Positions 15,977-24,256 of a stretch of 31,872 nucleotides of DNA are shown here, piece by piece. Numbering within the stretch: the stretch's first letter is position 1; each line of letters starts with the position of its first letter. A program made the translations under genes and the position numbers. The notes under the pieces are model-generated. The model saw only the letters and a list, made by a program, of their open reading frames with translations, made no database searches and had not been told where the DNA came from. Source of the DNA: UBA931 sp036825435 (GTDB lineage: Bacteria > Pseudomonadota > Gammaproteobacteria > Burkholderiales > Casimicrobiaceae). Where the stretch lies: positions 1 to 31,872 of the forward strand of contig DAISYG010000016.1 in NCBI GenBank assembly GCA_036825435.1, given 5' to 3'.

Positions 15977-16009
15977 CGTGCGATCCGATTTATTGGCAAA
16001 AGTTTCAAC

Positions 16010-17395
16010 ATGACTGCCCTGACCCTTTACGACAATTACACGCGCTCTTTACGCACCTTTGAGCCGCTGCACCCAGGTGGCGAGGTGGGCGTTTATACCT
16101 GCGGTCCTACCGTTTACGATTACCAGCACATCGGCAATTACCGCACCTTCCTTTTTGAAGACACGCTGAAGCGCGTCCTGCAATGGAATGGCTACACGGT
16201 CAGGCATGTCATGAACATCACCGATGTCGGCCACCTCACCTCGGACGCCGACAGCGGCGAAGACAAAATGGAAAAGGGTGCGCGGCGTACCGGTAAAAGC
16301 GCGTGGGACATCGCACAGTTGTACACCGATGCTTTCCTCGACGATTTGAACAAGCTCGCCATCGAACCACCCACTGTCTTGAGCCGTGCCACCGACCACA
16401 TCCAGGAACAGATCGAATTCATCGCCAACCTTGAAAAAAAGGGCTATACCTATCGCACCTCGGACGGCATTTACTTCGACACCACGAAGCAGAAAGATTA
16501 CGGTTACCTCGCTCGTCTGAATCGCGAAGGACTGGAAGGAGGCAAGCGTGTCGGTCTGGGGGATAAAAAATGCGTCACCGACTTTGCACTGTGGAAATTT
16601 TCCCCGACCGGTGAAAAACGGCAAATGGAATGGGACAGCCCGTGGGGCATCGGTTTTCCCGGCTGGCATATTGAATGCTCTGCGATGGCGCAGCACTACC
16701 TTGGCGATTTTTTCGACATCCATTGCGGTGGTGAAGATCATATTCCGATTCACCACACCAACGAAATCGCGCAGACCGAAGCGCGCGTCGGTACGCGACT
16801 CGCCAACTTCTGGATGCATGGCTATTTCCTGCTGCTCAATGATGCCAAAATGGCCAAATCGGCGGGCGAGTTCCTGCGTATTCAGTCACTGATTGATCGC
16901 GGTTATGACCCGCTTGCGTACCGCTACCTGTGCCTGACCGCCCATTACCGCAAACAACTCAATTTCACCTGGGATGCGCTTGACGCAGCACAAACCGCGC
17001 TTGATCGCCTGCGTCATGGCATCCACGCGCTCCCCGACGATCCATCGGCCAAACCCGATGCCGAAGCACTCGAACAGTTCTCCACCGCTGTCAACGATGA
17101 CCTCAATGCCCCGCGCGCGCTGGCACTAACATGGGATATTTTGCGCGGCACGCTGGATCCCGCCACCAAGCGGGCGACCTTGCTGCGCTTTGACAGCGTT
17201 TTCGGTTTGCAACTCGCCACTTGGGAACCGCCGGAAATCACCGTGCCTGATGATATCCGCGCACTTGCCGAACAACGCGCCGCCGCACGCCACGCCAAAA
17301 ACTGGAGCGAATCCGACCGCCTGCGCGATGAACTCCACGCTGCGGGCTGGGATGTCGAAGATACTGCGGATGGCTATCGCCTGAAGCCAAAATAA
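16010..17395 (+). CDS. cysS: Cysteinyl-tRNA synthetase, atypical subtype
   Basis: A 461-residue class I synthetase that charges tRNA-Cys. The catalytic domain has the zinc ligand Cys31 in TCGPTVYDYQ, the HIGH motif as HIGN (40-43), GWHIECSAM and HCGGEDHIPIHHTNEIAQ (further zinc-site residues), and the KMSKS motif as KMAKS (280-284). A C-terminal helical domain and a WxVEDTxxGYRLKPK end complete it. Two active-site motifs deviate from the textbook form. The segment RTGKSAWDIAQLYTDAFLDD and the general sequence style differ from what I recall of ordinary betaproteobacterial CysS (which has CGMTVYDYCHLGHAR), hinting at transfer or an old paralogue. If it is the only copy in the genome it must be functional. 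Confidence 0.95.
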   Translation: MTALTLYDNYTRSLRTFEPLHPGGEVGVYTCGPTVYDYQHIGNYRTFLFEDTLKRVLQWNGYTVRHVMNITDVGHLTSDADSGEDKMEKGARRTGKSAWDIAQLYTDAFLDDLNKLAIEPPTVLSRATDHIQEQIEFIANLEKKGYTYRTSDGIYFDTTKQKDYGYLARLNREGLEGGKRVGLGDKKCVTDFALWKFSPTGEKRQMEWDSPWGIGFPGWHIECSAMAQHYLGDFFDIHCGGEDHIPIHHTNEIAQTEARVGTRLANFWMHGYFLLLNDAKMAKSAGEFLRIQSLIDRGYDPLAYRYLCLTAHYRKQLNFTWDALDAAQTALDRLRHGIHALPDDPSAKPDAEALEQFSTAVNDDLNAPRALALTWDILRGTLDPATKRATLLRFDSVFGLQLATWEPPEITVPDDIRALAEQRAAARHAKNWSESDRLRDELHAAGWDVEDTADGYRLKPK

Positions 17396-17440
17396 TGGCT
17401 GTCGTGATATGCTTGCCCGTATTGAAATTGTGAGGTTCGT

Positions 17441-17833
17441 ATGAAAAAACAACTAATCATCCTGCTTTCTCTGACACTGACCGCGTTCATCATGGCTGGC
17501 TGCACGGCATCCGCCAGCAAGAAAAAAGAAGAAGAAGCGCGCAAAAACACCGTTGACTGCCTGTGGGACGGCGAACGCTTGTTGGTGCGCTTTGACCGCG
17601 ACGAAGCGCGCGTTCTCCTGCCCGAAGGCACGCGCGTTTATCTCTACAAAATGCCTTCTTCGCGCGGTGTTTACTACACCAACGGCGATTACGAACTGCT
17701 CGGCAAAGGAACCGACATCACCTTCGGTCTGGCTGGCGAAGCCAAAAGCCTCGAATGCAAACCCTATGATGTCGAAGACAGCGACCAACGCAAAGAAGAT
17801 CGTCGCGGTTTGAAGGAAATGGATGTCTATTGA
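17441..17833 (+). CDS. Lipoprotein with MliC-like (lysozyme inhibitor) domain
   Basis: A 130-residue predicted lipoprotein: charged MKKQ start, hydrophobic stretch and lipobox IMAGC with the acylated cysteine at position 21. A lysine/glutamate-rich linker follows. The domain from about residue 38 to 110 (VDCLWDGERLLVRFD ... SSRGVYYTNGDYELLGKGTD ... LECKP) resembles MliC/PliC proteins, which inhibit C-type lysozyme, including the two cysteines that close the small beta-barrel. The match is recognisable but divergent. A good ribosome site (GTGAGG) precedes the ATG. It lies 45 bases after cysS and may share its transcript. The C-terminal tail after residue 112 is highly charged. Confidence 0.65.
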   Translation: MKKQLIILLSLTLTAFIMAGCTASASKKKEEEARKNTVDCLWDGERLLVRFDRDEARVLLPEGTRVYLYKMPSSRGVYYTNGDYELLGKGTDITFGLAGEAKSLECKPYDVEDSDQRKEDRRGLKEMDVY

Positions 17834-17834
17834 T

Positions 17835-17908
17835 CAGGTTTCAGGTTTCAGGTTTCAGGTTTCAGGAGTCAGGTTGCAGGGAGCAGGGAGCAGGGAGCAG
17901 GGAGCAGT
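17835..17908. repeat. Heptamer tandem repeats
   Basis: Four copies of CAGGTTT are followed by variants (caggagt, caggttg) and then four copies of CAGGGAG/GCAGGGA phase. On the other strand these read CCTGAAA and CCCTGCT, the same heptamer family as at 244-370. The array begins directly after the lipoprotein stop codon. Confidence 0.85.
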
Positions 17909-17940
17909 AAAACAGAATCACGCGTAGCGCGATCGACATA

Positions 17941-17983
17941 GCTCCCCTCGCCCGCTTGCGGGAGAGGGGCTGGGGGAGAGGGT
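17941..17983 (+). repeat. Dispersed repeat of the CCCTCTCCCCC type, copy B
   Basis: gctcccctcgcccgcttgcg followed by ggagaggggctgggggagag. It is the reverse complement, with few changes, of 11584-11626 and has the same internal hairpin. Confidence 0.75.
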
Positions 17984-18057
17984 GTTCAGGGAACAGAAAA
18001 AAACATCATCCAATCTCAAAAAACTTCTTTCTTCATCGAAACATCCAAGAAACGGTT

Positions 18058-18146
18058 GTCATTGCGAGGAGCGAAGCGACGTGGCAATCCAGACGATGCT
18101 GGCGAAGATAATGTGTCACACTGATATTTCCTCATTTGCCAATATT
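18058..18146. repeat. GTCATTGCGAGGAGC repeat joined to the 55-base repeat, copy B
   Basis: 18058-18091 reads gtcattgcgaggagcgaagc and continues gacgtggcaatccaga, the same family as the cassette arms at 11.7-12.7 kb. It is followed without a gap by gacgatgctggcgaagataa ... (18092-18146), related to 9243-9297. The preceding catccaagaaacgg is also shared with the tandem array. The 17834-18197 gap holds only such repeats. Confidence 0.75.
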
Positions 18147-18197
18147 TTTGCTCCCTGATTCCTGACCTCTAATTCCCAGCCATTACTTCACAACCAA

Positions 18198-19637
18198 TCA
18201 GCGCGCGTCGCTCAGGATTTTTTCCGATACCTGGCTCATGAATCCTGAATGCTGGATCTCGAAACCGCTATCCAGACTTTTGAACGTTGACGAACCTCGT
18301 TTTCCGGAATCCGCGACCTGAGGTGCCAGTTCACCGCAGGAAACGGTGTCCGCGCCGTTCACCCATTCGATATTGCTGACGCCGGAGAAACCGTTGCTCT
18401 CTCCGCTTTTTTCGCACAGCGAAGCATGGTTCAAGTTGTTTTCAGAGAGGATCAGACTGTTGTCGATTGCACAGCCGCCACCAAAGTAATCGGCGCAGTA
18501 CACCGCAGCACCCGCCGTCTGCGCGATGTTATTGACCAGCGTCAAGCGTTGAGCGCTAAGTGCCCAGCCGTTGATGTAAATCGCACCGCCGCGCGCCGAC
18601 GTATTATCGATGAACATGCTGTTGCTGGTATAAACTTCGTTGGCGAAAATGGCGCCGCCATTGCCGTCAGTCGTGGCATTGGCGGAAAAAGTGCTACCAC
18701 GAACATGAACTGTATGCCCCCACACTGCGCCGCCATCTTCATTCACAGCTCTGTTATTGGAAAATGCGCTCTCTGTTACCGTACCAACATCGGCAACATA
18801 GATCGCTCCGCCGCCGCCATTCACGGTCGCGTTGTCGGCAAAAACGCTGGTAGAAACGGTTGTGTTGAACGCATAAATTGCGCCACCGCTGTCTTCCGCC
18901 TTGTTGTTGGTAAACGTGCTGTCCGAAACTGTGGCATTGGCTGCCGCAATCGCGCCACCCGGCTCTTTCGCCGTATTGCGGGAAAACGCGCTCTTCGTCA
19001 CCACAATATTGCTGTATGTCGAGATTGCGCCGCCGCTGTCCGCCGCACGATTGTCTTCAAACGCACAACCGGATATCGTCAACGTATGCGGAAAAACGCT
19101 GACCTGAATTGCGCCGCCATCGCCGTGACCTCTGCGCGTGTCGCCATTGCCTTTCCTGAAACCCAGATCGTGCACGGTGAGCGCACTGCCGCCCTTGACG
19201 CGGAAAATACGATTTTTATCGCGCCCGTCGAGCGTCACCAACGGTTTGTTGCTTGCATCCGGCAAGCCGTTGATTGTCAAATCTTTCGTGATGGCGATCG
19301 CGCCCTTCATCACCGCAATTGTGGTTGCCGTAGCGAAAATGGTTGAATTGAATGCAATGGTGTCGTCGCTGCCGTAGTGCGTTCCCGCGCAACCACCTTG
19401 GTTTGCGCCTCGATTAATCGAGGTGACCGCGTCACGCAAGGTGCAAGCATTCTTGACGAAACCGTCTGCCGCGCTGTTGACGATGATCGTCGCCGCCTGT
19501 GCGCCTGTGGTCAGCCATGCGAAAAGAATGACGAGAAGCAGGAGTGATGCAGAAAAACGCATTCGATGCTGCGCTTTTTGCCGTGAACGAACAATGGGCA
19601 CTTCCCGATGAAAATACTGCTCTGTCCATCTGTTCAT
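18198..19637 (-). CDS. CSLREA/beta-helix surface protein 2, probably truncated
   Basis: A 479-residue exported protein and paralogue of the one at 9811. A long signal peptide (hydrophobic core LLLLVILFAWL, cleavage near TGAQA) is followed by TIIVNSAADG ... ACTLRDAV (CSLREA-type), then beta-helix rungs with GGAI-A motifs. Compared with gene 1 it lacks the NGGPTQTLAL block, the Ig-like domain and the C-terminal sorting signal. The last 30 or so residues (after CGELAPQV) appear to be translated repeat sequence. It may be secreted rather than anchored, or a decayed gene. GGGAG seven bases before the ATG at 19637 supports the start, though an internal ATG at 19562 is possible. It lies 275 bases after hldA on the same strand. 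Confidence 0.7.
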   Translation of the reverse strand: MNRWTEQYFHREVPIVRSRQKAQHRMRFSASLLLLVILFAWLTTGAQAATIIVNSAADGFVKNACTLRDAVTSINRGANQGGCAGTHYGSDDTIAFNSTIFATATTIAVMKGAIAITKDLTINGLPDASNKPLVTLDGRDKNRIFRVKGGSALTVHDLGFRKGNGDTRRGHGDGGAIQVSVFPHTLTISGCAFEDNRAADSGGAISTYSNIVVTKSAFSRNTAKEPGGAIAAANATVSDSTFTNNKAEDSGGAIYAFNTTVSTSVFADNATVNGGGGAIYVADVGTVTESAFSNNRAVNEDGGAVWGHTVHVRGSTFSANATTDGNGGAIFANEVYTSNSMFIDNTSARGGAIYINGWALSAQRLTLVNNIAQTAGAAVYCADYFGGGCAIDNSLILSENNLNHASLCEKSGESNGFSGVSNIEWVNGADTVSCGELAPQVADSGKRGSSTFKSLDSGFEIQHSGFMSQVSEKILSDAR

Positions 19638-19911
19638 AGTCGCACTCCCGTGGATGAAAGGAATTTTGCGGCAGAATTTCCGGCGACTTTTAAACTTTTG
19701 TCGCTGGCATATATGGTGTTGGACTGAGAAATTTACCCAGCGTTCATTTTTTTTACAAATTGTTGTCATTGGTGAAAAATATGTCTCTGGCAACGGACAA
19801 GTTATCTGTTTTCCAATGCTGAAAACTGTGGTTTTGTTGGTGCAAGCGAGAGCGATGCAGCTATTTGCAGAACGCAAAAGCAGGAGATATTTTTGATTGG
19901 AAAAGTCGGAA
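19638..19911. other. Intergenic region between hldA and beta-helix gene 2
   Basis: A 274-base AT-rich gap that presumably holds the promoter of beta-helix gene 2. It shows no clear terminator, no repeat family of the window and no convincing gene. Confidence 0.4.
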
Positions 19912-20853
19912 TTACAGTAGTGGGAATAATTCTTCAGGAGCGACAACCGCAGTACCGAATTTGCCGACAACAATGCCCGCCGCCCGGTTGGCAAGATGGA
20001 CGGCGTCGAGCAACGTCGTACCTGCGCCCAGCGCAGAAGCCAACGTCGCCACCACGGTATCGCCCGCACCGGAAACGTCGTACACCTCACGCGCCATCGT
20101 CGGGATGTGTTGCGCTTTCCCGTCGGCAAACAGACTCATTCCTTCTTCGGAGCGCGTCAACAACAAGGCGTCAAATTGCAGCGCGCGACACAGGTTTTCG
20201 ACGCGCTGGCACAGATCATCTTCGTCGCGCCATGCGCCGACGACACCCTGCAATTCGCTGCGGTTCGGCGTCACCATGAACGCGCCGCGATATTTTTCCC
20301 AGTCGCTGCCTTTGGGATCAACGATAACGCGTTTCTGGTGTTGGCGCGCTTCGTCGATCATCGCACTGATGTGGCTCAAGCCACCTTTGCCGTAATCGGA
20401 TAAAACAACGATATTGGTTTTGGTGATGCTGCGTTTGAAATCCGCCAACTTTCCGGCCAGCGCTTCCTGTGACGGCAGTGTTTCGAAGTCGATGCGCAGC
20501 AGTTGCTGCTGCCTGCCGATCACGCGCAACTTGACCGTGGTCGGCAAGTTTGTATCGTGCTGAAAACGCGATGTGATATTGATATTGTCGAGCAAGCCTT
20601 CGAGCCTGCGTCCGGCTTCGTCATCACCAATCACCGACAGCAACGTCACGCGACTGCCGAGCGACGCCGCGTTGCGCGCCACGTTCGCCGCACCGCCTGG
20701 GCGCGATTCTTCGCGCGCGATGCGCACCACCGGCACCGGTGCTTCCGGCGAAATACGATCCACGTCGCCAAACCAATAACGGTCGAGCATGACATCGCCG
20801 ACAACCAGAAGATTGGTTTTTGAAAAGTCCGGTTGTTGGGTGTTCTTTTTCAT
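19912..20853 (-). CDS. hldA: D-glycero-beta-D-manno-heptose-7-phosphate kinase
   Basis: A 313-residue PfkB-family sugar kinase equivalent to the first domain of HldE (RfaE). It phosphorylates heptose-7-phosphate at C1 on the route to ADP-heptose for the LPS inner core. Motifs are VVGDVMLDRYWFGDVDRISPE at the N terminus, GGAANVARNAASLG (PfkB motif 1) and VSGAGDTVVATLASALGAG (PfkB motif 2, with the catalytic Asp). The adenylyltransferase domain is absent, as in betaproteobacteria with separate hldA and hldC. ATG at 20853 is chosen over a TTG 18 bases upstream. It is the last gene of the long minus-strand run, 33 bases after ugd. hldD is not next to it. Confidence 0.93.
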   Translation of the reverse strand: MKKNTQQPDFSKTNLLVVGDVMLDRYWFGDVDRISPEAPVPVVRIAREESRPGGAANVARNAASLGSRVTLLSVIGDDEAGRRLEGLLDNINITSRFQHDTNLPTTVKLRVIGRQQQLLRIDFETLPSQEALAGKLADFKRSITKTNIVVLSDYGKGGLSHISAMIDEARQHQKRVIVDPKGSDWEKYRGAFMVTPNRSELQGVVGAWRDEDDLCQRVENLCRALQFDALLLTRSEEGMSLFADGKAQHIPTMAREVYDVSGAGDTVVATLASALGAGTTLLDAVHLANRAAGIVVGKFGTAVVAPEELFPLL

Positions 20854-20886
20854 GGTGCGCTTTCGTGGCAACGATCAAGTACGCGA

Positions 20887-22212
20887 TCAGCCGCGCCCGA
20901 TGCCGAAATATTCCAGACCCGCTTCGCGCACGGCGTGCGGATCGTAAATATTACGCCCATCAAAAATCAGCGGTGTTTTCAGCGCATTTTTGATGCGGGC
21001 AAAATCGGGGGACTGAAATGCTTTCCATTCGGTGACGAGCAACAACGCATCGGCATCATATAGTGCGTCGAATGGCGTTGCCGCGTATTCAATATGTTGA
21101 TCCTCTGCGTCGAAAACGCGTCGTGCTTCAATCATGGCAACCGGATCATAAGCTGCGATCTGCGCACCACGTTGCAGCAATTCACGCACAATCACGCGCG
21201 ATGGCGCTTCGCGCATGTCGTCGGTGTCCGGCTTGAATGCCAACCCCCACAGCGCGATTTTTTTGCCCGTCAAGTCATCGCCCAACCGCTGGCACACTTT
21301 CTTCACCAACACATGTTTTTGCCGCTCATTGGCGCGTTCGACCGCTGCCAACACATCAAATTGCATTTTCTGCTGTTCGGCAATATGCAGCAACGCTTTG
21401 ACGTCTTTGGGAAAACAACTACCACCGTAACCCGTGCCCGCGTAGAGAAAATGATAGCCGATGCGCGGGTCGGAGCCGATGCCGCGCCGCACCATTTCGA
21501 TATCGACATTCAGTTTGTCGGCGAGGTTGGCAAGCTCATTGATGAATGAAATACGCGTTGCCAGCATCGCATTCGCCGCGTATTTGGTGAACTCTGCCGA
21601 ACGCACATCCATCACCAACAGACGTTCGTGGTTGCGCTGAAATGGCGCATAAAGTTCGCGCATGGTGTTGATCGTGAATTCATCATCCGCACCAATGATG
21701 ATCCTGTCCGGCTTCATGAAGTCATCAATCGCCGCACCCTCTTTCAGGAACTCGGGATTGGACGCGACGGAAAACGTAATATCGACATTGCGCTTTTTCA
21801 ACGCGCGCGCAATTTCTTCGTGAACGCGATCAGCCGTGCCGACCGGTACGGTGGATTTATCAACAATGATTTTCCGTTCGCTCATGCGCTGCCCGATGTT
21901 GCGCGCCGCGTCCAGCACATAACGCATATCTGCCGAACCATCTTCATCCGGCGGCGTACCCACGGCAATGAATTGCAACATTCCAAAATCTGCCGCATAG
22001 TCGATATCGGTTGAAAAATGCAGACGTCCCGCGGCGACGTTGCGCGCAATCATTTCCTGCAAGCCAGGCTCGTGGATCGGCACGCCGCCGTTATTCAGAA
22101 TATCGATTTTTTTTTCGTCAATGTCGAAGCACAACACGTCGTTGCCAACTTCGGCAAAGCAGACGCCAGTCACCAAGCCGACGTATCCCGAACCCACCAC
22201 GGTAATTTTCAT
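20887..22212 (-). CDS. ugd: UDP-glucose 6-dehydrogenase
   Basis: A 441-residue NAD-dependent enzyme that oxidises UDP-glucose to UDP-glucuronate, a precursor for exopolysaccharides and lipid A or LPS modification. The N-terminal Rossmann motif is VVGSGYVGLVTGVCFAE, the second signature is DKSTVPVGTA, and the catalytic cysteine is Cys266 in GTGYGGSCFPKDVKAL. The C-terminal UDP-binding domain includes LAFKPDTDDMREAPS. Length is standard. It begins 15 bases after the lapB stop and is followed by hldA, grouping sugar-precursor genes behind the LPS regulator lapB. Confidence 0.97.
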   Translation of the reverse strand: MKITVVGSGYVGLVTGVCFAEVGNDVLCFDIDEKKIDILNNGGVPIHEPGLQEMIARNVAAGRLHFSTDIDYAADFGMLQFIAVGTPPDEDGSADMRYVLDAARNIGQRMSERKIIVDKSTVPVGTADRVHEEIARALKKRNVDITFSVASNPEFLKEGAAIDDFMKPDRIIIGADDEFTINTMRELYAPFQRNHERLLVMDVRSAEFTKYAANAMLATRISFINELANLADKLNVDIEMVRRGIGSDPRIGYHFLYAGTGYGGSCFPKDVKALLHIAEQQKMQFDVLAAVERANERQKHVLVKKVCQRLGDDLTGKKIALWGLAFKPDTDDMREAPSRVIVRELLQRGAQIAAYDPVAMIEARRVFDAEDQHIEYAATPFDALYDADALLLVTEWKAFQSPDFARIKNALKTPLIFDGRNIYDPHAVREAGLEYFGIGRG

Positions 22213-22227
22213 GAATCTCTTTTCCTA

Positions 22228-23418
22228 TTATTGAAAGCCATCCGATGCGTCGCTGCGCCGTGTGCTCATGGTTTCCCATTTCTGGCACCCCGGGCAACGC
22301 CAGTAATATTGGCGTGCACGAAATCCGCAATGCCCACAACGATAAAAGCCGACTTTGCGCAAATACGGAACGATCATTTCTTTCATGCGCATCAGATTCT
22401 GCTGCGCTTCGTTGTCGTCGCTGCCGATGATCTGTGCTTCCAGAAGATGATCCAGATTCACCAACGTCGGTCTTTTTTCCGCCTCGTCGCGCACGCAACG
22501 CATGGTCGCTTCGACAACACCGCGCACTTTGCTGAGTGCAAACAGCGCATTGAATACATCCGGCGACGGATAATCGTTCTGCCAACGTGTCAGCAAGCGA
22601 ACACCGTATTCGATACGGGAAGGATCGTTGCTGTCGCGACAAACGCGCATGATACGCTCCGCCGCCAGTCCCACCGCAGCCGGTTGATGCGCGGCGATTT
22701 CTTCCCATGCAGCCAACGCCGCATCGGTATCCTGTCGCGCCAACGCAATATCACCTTTCAGCAAAAAAGCACGCACGCAGGCACGGTATTCGGCGAACGC
22801 TTGGTTGAGAGCCTCTTCGGCGGCGTTCAGGTCTTGATGCACCAATGCATTTTCGGCAATTTCGCAATAATAGTGTGCGATTTCCTTGAAGTGCGGCGTG
22901 CGCGCGACGGCTTCCATGCGTCGTGTCACGCGAATCGCTTCCTGCCAGTTTTTTTCGGTTTCGTAGATTTCCAATAAATCGCTCAAAGCCTGATGCTCGA
23001 ACGGCGTTCCTTCCAGTTCGAGAAACAGCGTCTCGGCGCGATCGAGTAAACCGGCGCGATGAAAATCCTGTGCCAGTTCAAACTTGGCGCGCCCGCGCTG
23101 TTCGTCGTTGAGCGCCGGGCGTTCCAACAACGATTGATGGATATGAATGGCACGGGTGAATTCGCCCTGCCGCCGAAACAGCGTACCGAGCGCAAAATGC
23201 AAATCAAGCGTTTTCAAATCTTTGTCGGCAATCGACATGAACGATTCGATCGCCTGATCGGGTTGATCGCTCAGCAAATAATTCAATCCGGCAAAATATG
23301 ATTTGGGTAATTCGCGCGCTTCGGCGAGCAACTGTCGGATATCAATACGTGCCGCAATCCAACCCAGCGCGAAAAACACGACGGGAATCAGCAGCAACCA
23401 CCAAAGCTCAATATGCAT
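22228..23418 (-). CDS. lapB: LPS assembly protein LapB (YciM)
   Basis: A 396-residue inner-membrane protein. It has one N-terminal anchor (about residues 3-21), a tetratricopeptide-repeat cytoplasmic domain (about 35-340) and a C-terminal rubredoxin-like metal site, CGHCGF ... CPGCQKW. In enterobacteria LapB promotes FtsH-dependent turnover of LpxC and so limits LPS synthesis. The N-terminal LLSDQPDQAIESFM and the first TPR are characteristic. It follows lapA with a gap of 44 bases, the usual lapAB pairing. Confidence 0.95.
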   Translation of the reverse strand: MHIELWWLLLIPVVFFALGWIAARIDIRQLLAEARELPKSYFAGLNYLLSDQPDQAIESFMSIADKDLKTLDLHFALGTLFRRQGEFTRAIHIHQSLLERPALNDEQRGRAKFELAQDFHRAGLLDRAETLFLELEGTPFEHQALSDLLEIYETEKNWQEAIRVTRRMEAVARTPHFKEIAHYYCEIAENALVHQDLNAAEEALNQAFAEYRACVRAFLLKGDIALARQDTDAALAAWEEIAAHQPAAVGLAAERIMRVCRDSNDPSRIEYGVRLLTRWQNDYPSPDVFNALFALSKVRGVVEATMRCVRDEAEKRPTLVNLDHLLEAQIIGSDDNEAQQNLMRMKEMIVPYLRKVGFYRCGHCGFRARQYYWRCPGCQKWETMSTRRSDASDGFQ

Positions 23419-23462
23419 GAATGTTTATTTCAAAAAAATAGCGAAAATGCAGCGCGAAGCAA

Positions 23463-23873
23463 TCAGGCATTTTCCTGTGTCGGTTTGTTTTCATCCGATT
23501 TGTTTTCGCCCGTTTGGGTTTCGTCAATCACATCGGCATCAATGGGCGCGGCGACGTTTTCCATCTCCTGCTCTTCCGTTATTTCAACGACTTGCGGAAA
23601 AGAAGCGCGCTCTTTATCAAATTCTTTTTCGCGTTTTTTCAATTCCTTCTGTGCCTTCTTCATTTCGCGGCGCGATCGCACCACGTTTAGGCTTCCGGCA
23701 ATCAACCCGCAGGTAACGCCGAGCGCGAAGGCGATGAACACAATCAAAACCAACGGCAACTGAACCGTCGCCAAACCGAAAAACTTCAGCGTGACCATGT
23801 CGGCATTATCAAACGCCAGCAACAGAATCACCAGAAAAACAACTGCCCAGATAATCCAACGAACGACGTTCAT
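23463..23873 (-). CDS. lapA: LapA domain membrane protein
   Basis: A 136-residue protein of the LapA (DUF1049) family with two membrane segments (about residues 5-22 and 40-62) joined by the conserved loop containing NADMVTLKFFGL. A charged coiled-coil (SRREMKKAQKELKKREKEFD) follows. The C-terminal acidic tail from about residue 95 is longer than in the enterobacterial protein. It is thought to assist LapB in LPS assembly control. It lies between ihfB and lapB, as in other proteobacteria. Confidence 0.9.
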   Translation of the reverse strand: MNVVRWIIWAVVFLVILLLAFDNADMVTLKFFGLATVQLPLVLIVFIAFALGVTCGLIAGSLNVVRSRREMKKAQKELKKREKEFDKERASFPQVVEITEEQEMENVAAPIDADVIDETQTGENKSDENKPTQENA

Positions 23874-23947
23874 AGTGTTTCCTCGCGCAAAGATGATGAC
23901 CTAACTTGCTTTATAACAAAACAAGGCGCTGTCCGCGCCCTTTTTCT

Positions 23948-24238
23948 TTACTCCTGATCTTTACCGACATCCACTCGTTGGCGCAATTCCTTACCGGCTT
24001 TGAAGTGCGGAATATATTTTTCCGGTACGTTCACCTTTTCGCCGGTTTTGGGATTGCGCCCGACGCGTGGCGGACGATAATTGATCGAAAAACTGCCGAA
24101 CCCGCGAATCTCGATGCGGTCGCCGCGCACCAGCGCTTCAACCATCGCCTCCAGAATCGTGCGCACCGCCACTTCCGTGTCGCGCGCCAATTGCGGAAAT
24201 TTCGCAGACAAACGTTCTACCAGTTCCGATCGTGTCAT
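23948..24238 (-). CDS. ihfB: Integration host factor subunit beta
   Basis: A 96-residue DNA-bending protein of the HU/IHF family. The hallmark beta-arm sequence (INYRPPRVGRNPKTGEKV) with the intercalating proline, the GFGSFS motif and the C-terminal helix (FKAGKELRQRV) are all present. IHF acts as a heterodimer with IhfA, encoded elsewhere. An excellent ribosome site (GGAGGG) precedes the ATG. It begins 18 bases after rpsA, the conserved rpsA-ihfB order. Confidence 0.97.
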   Translation of the reverse strand: MTRSELVERLSAKFPQLARDTEVAVRTILEAMVEALVRGDRIEIRGFGSFSINYRPPRVGRNPKTGEKVNVPEKYIPHFKAGKELRQRVDVGKDQE

Positions 24239-24256
24239 ATCGTCCCTCCGGAATGA

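Noticed and set aside
22018..22977. 319-codon plus-strand frame opposite ugd and lapB
   Set aside because: It spans two well-supported genes on the other strand and shows no family features.
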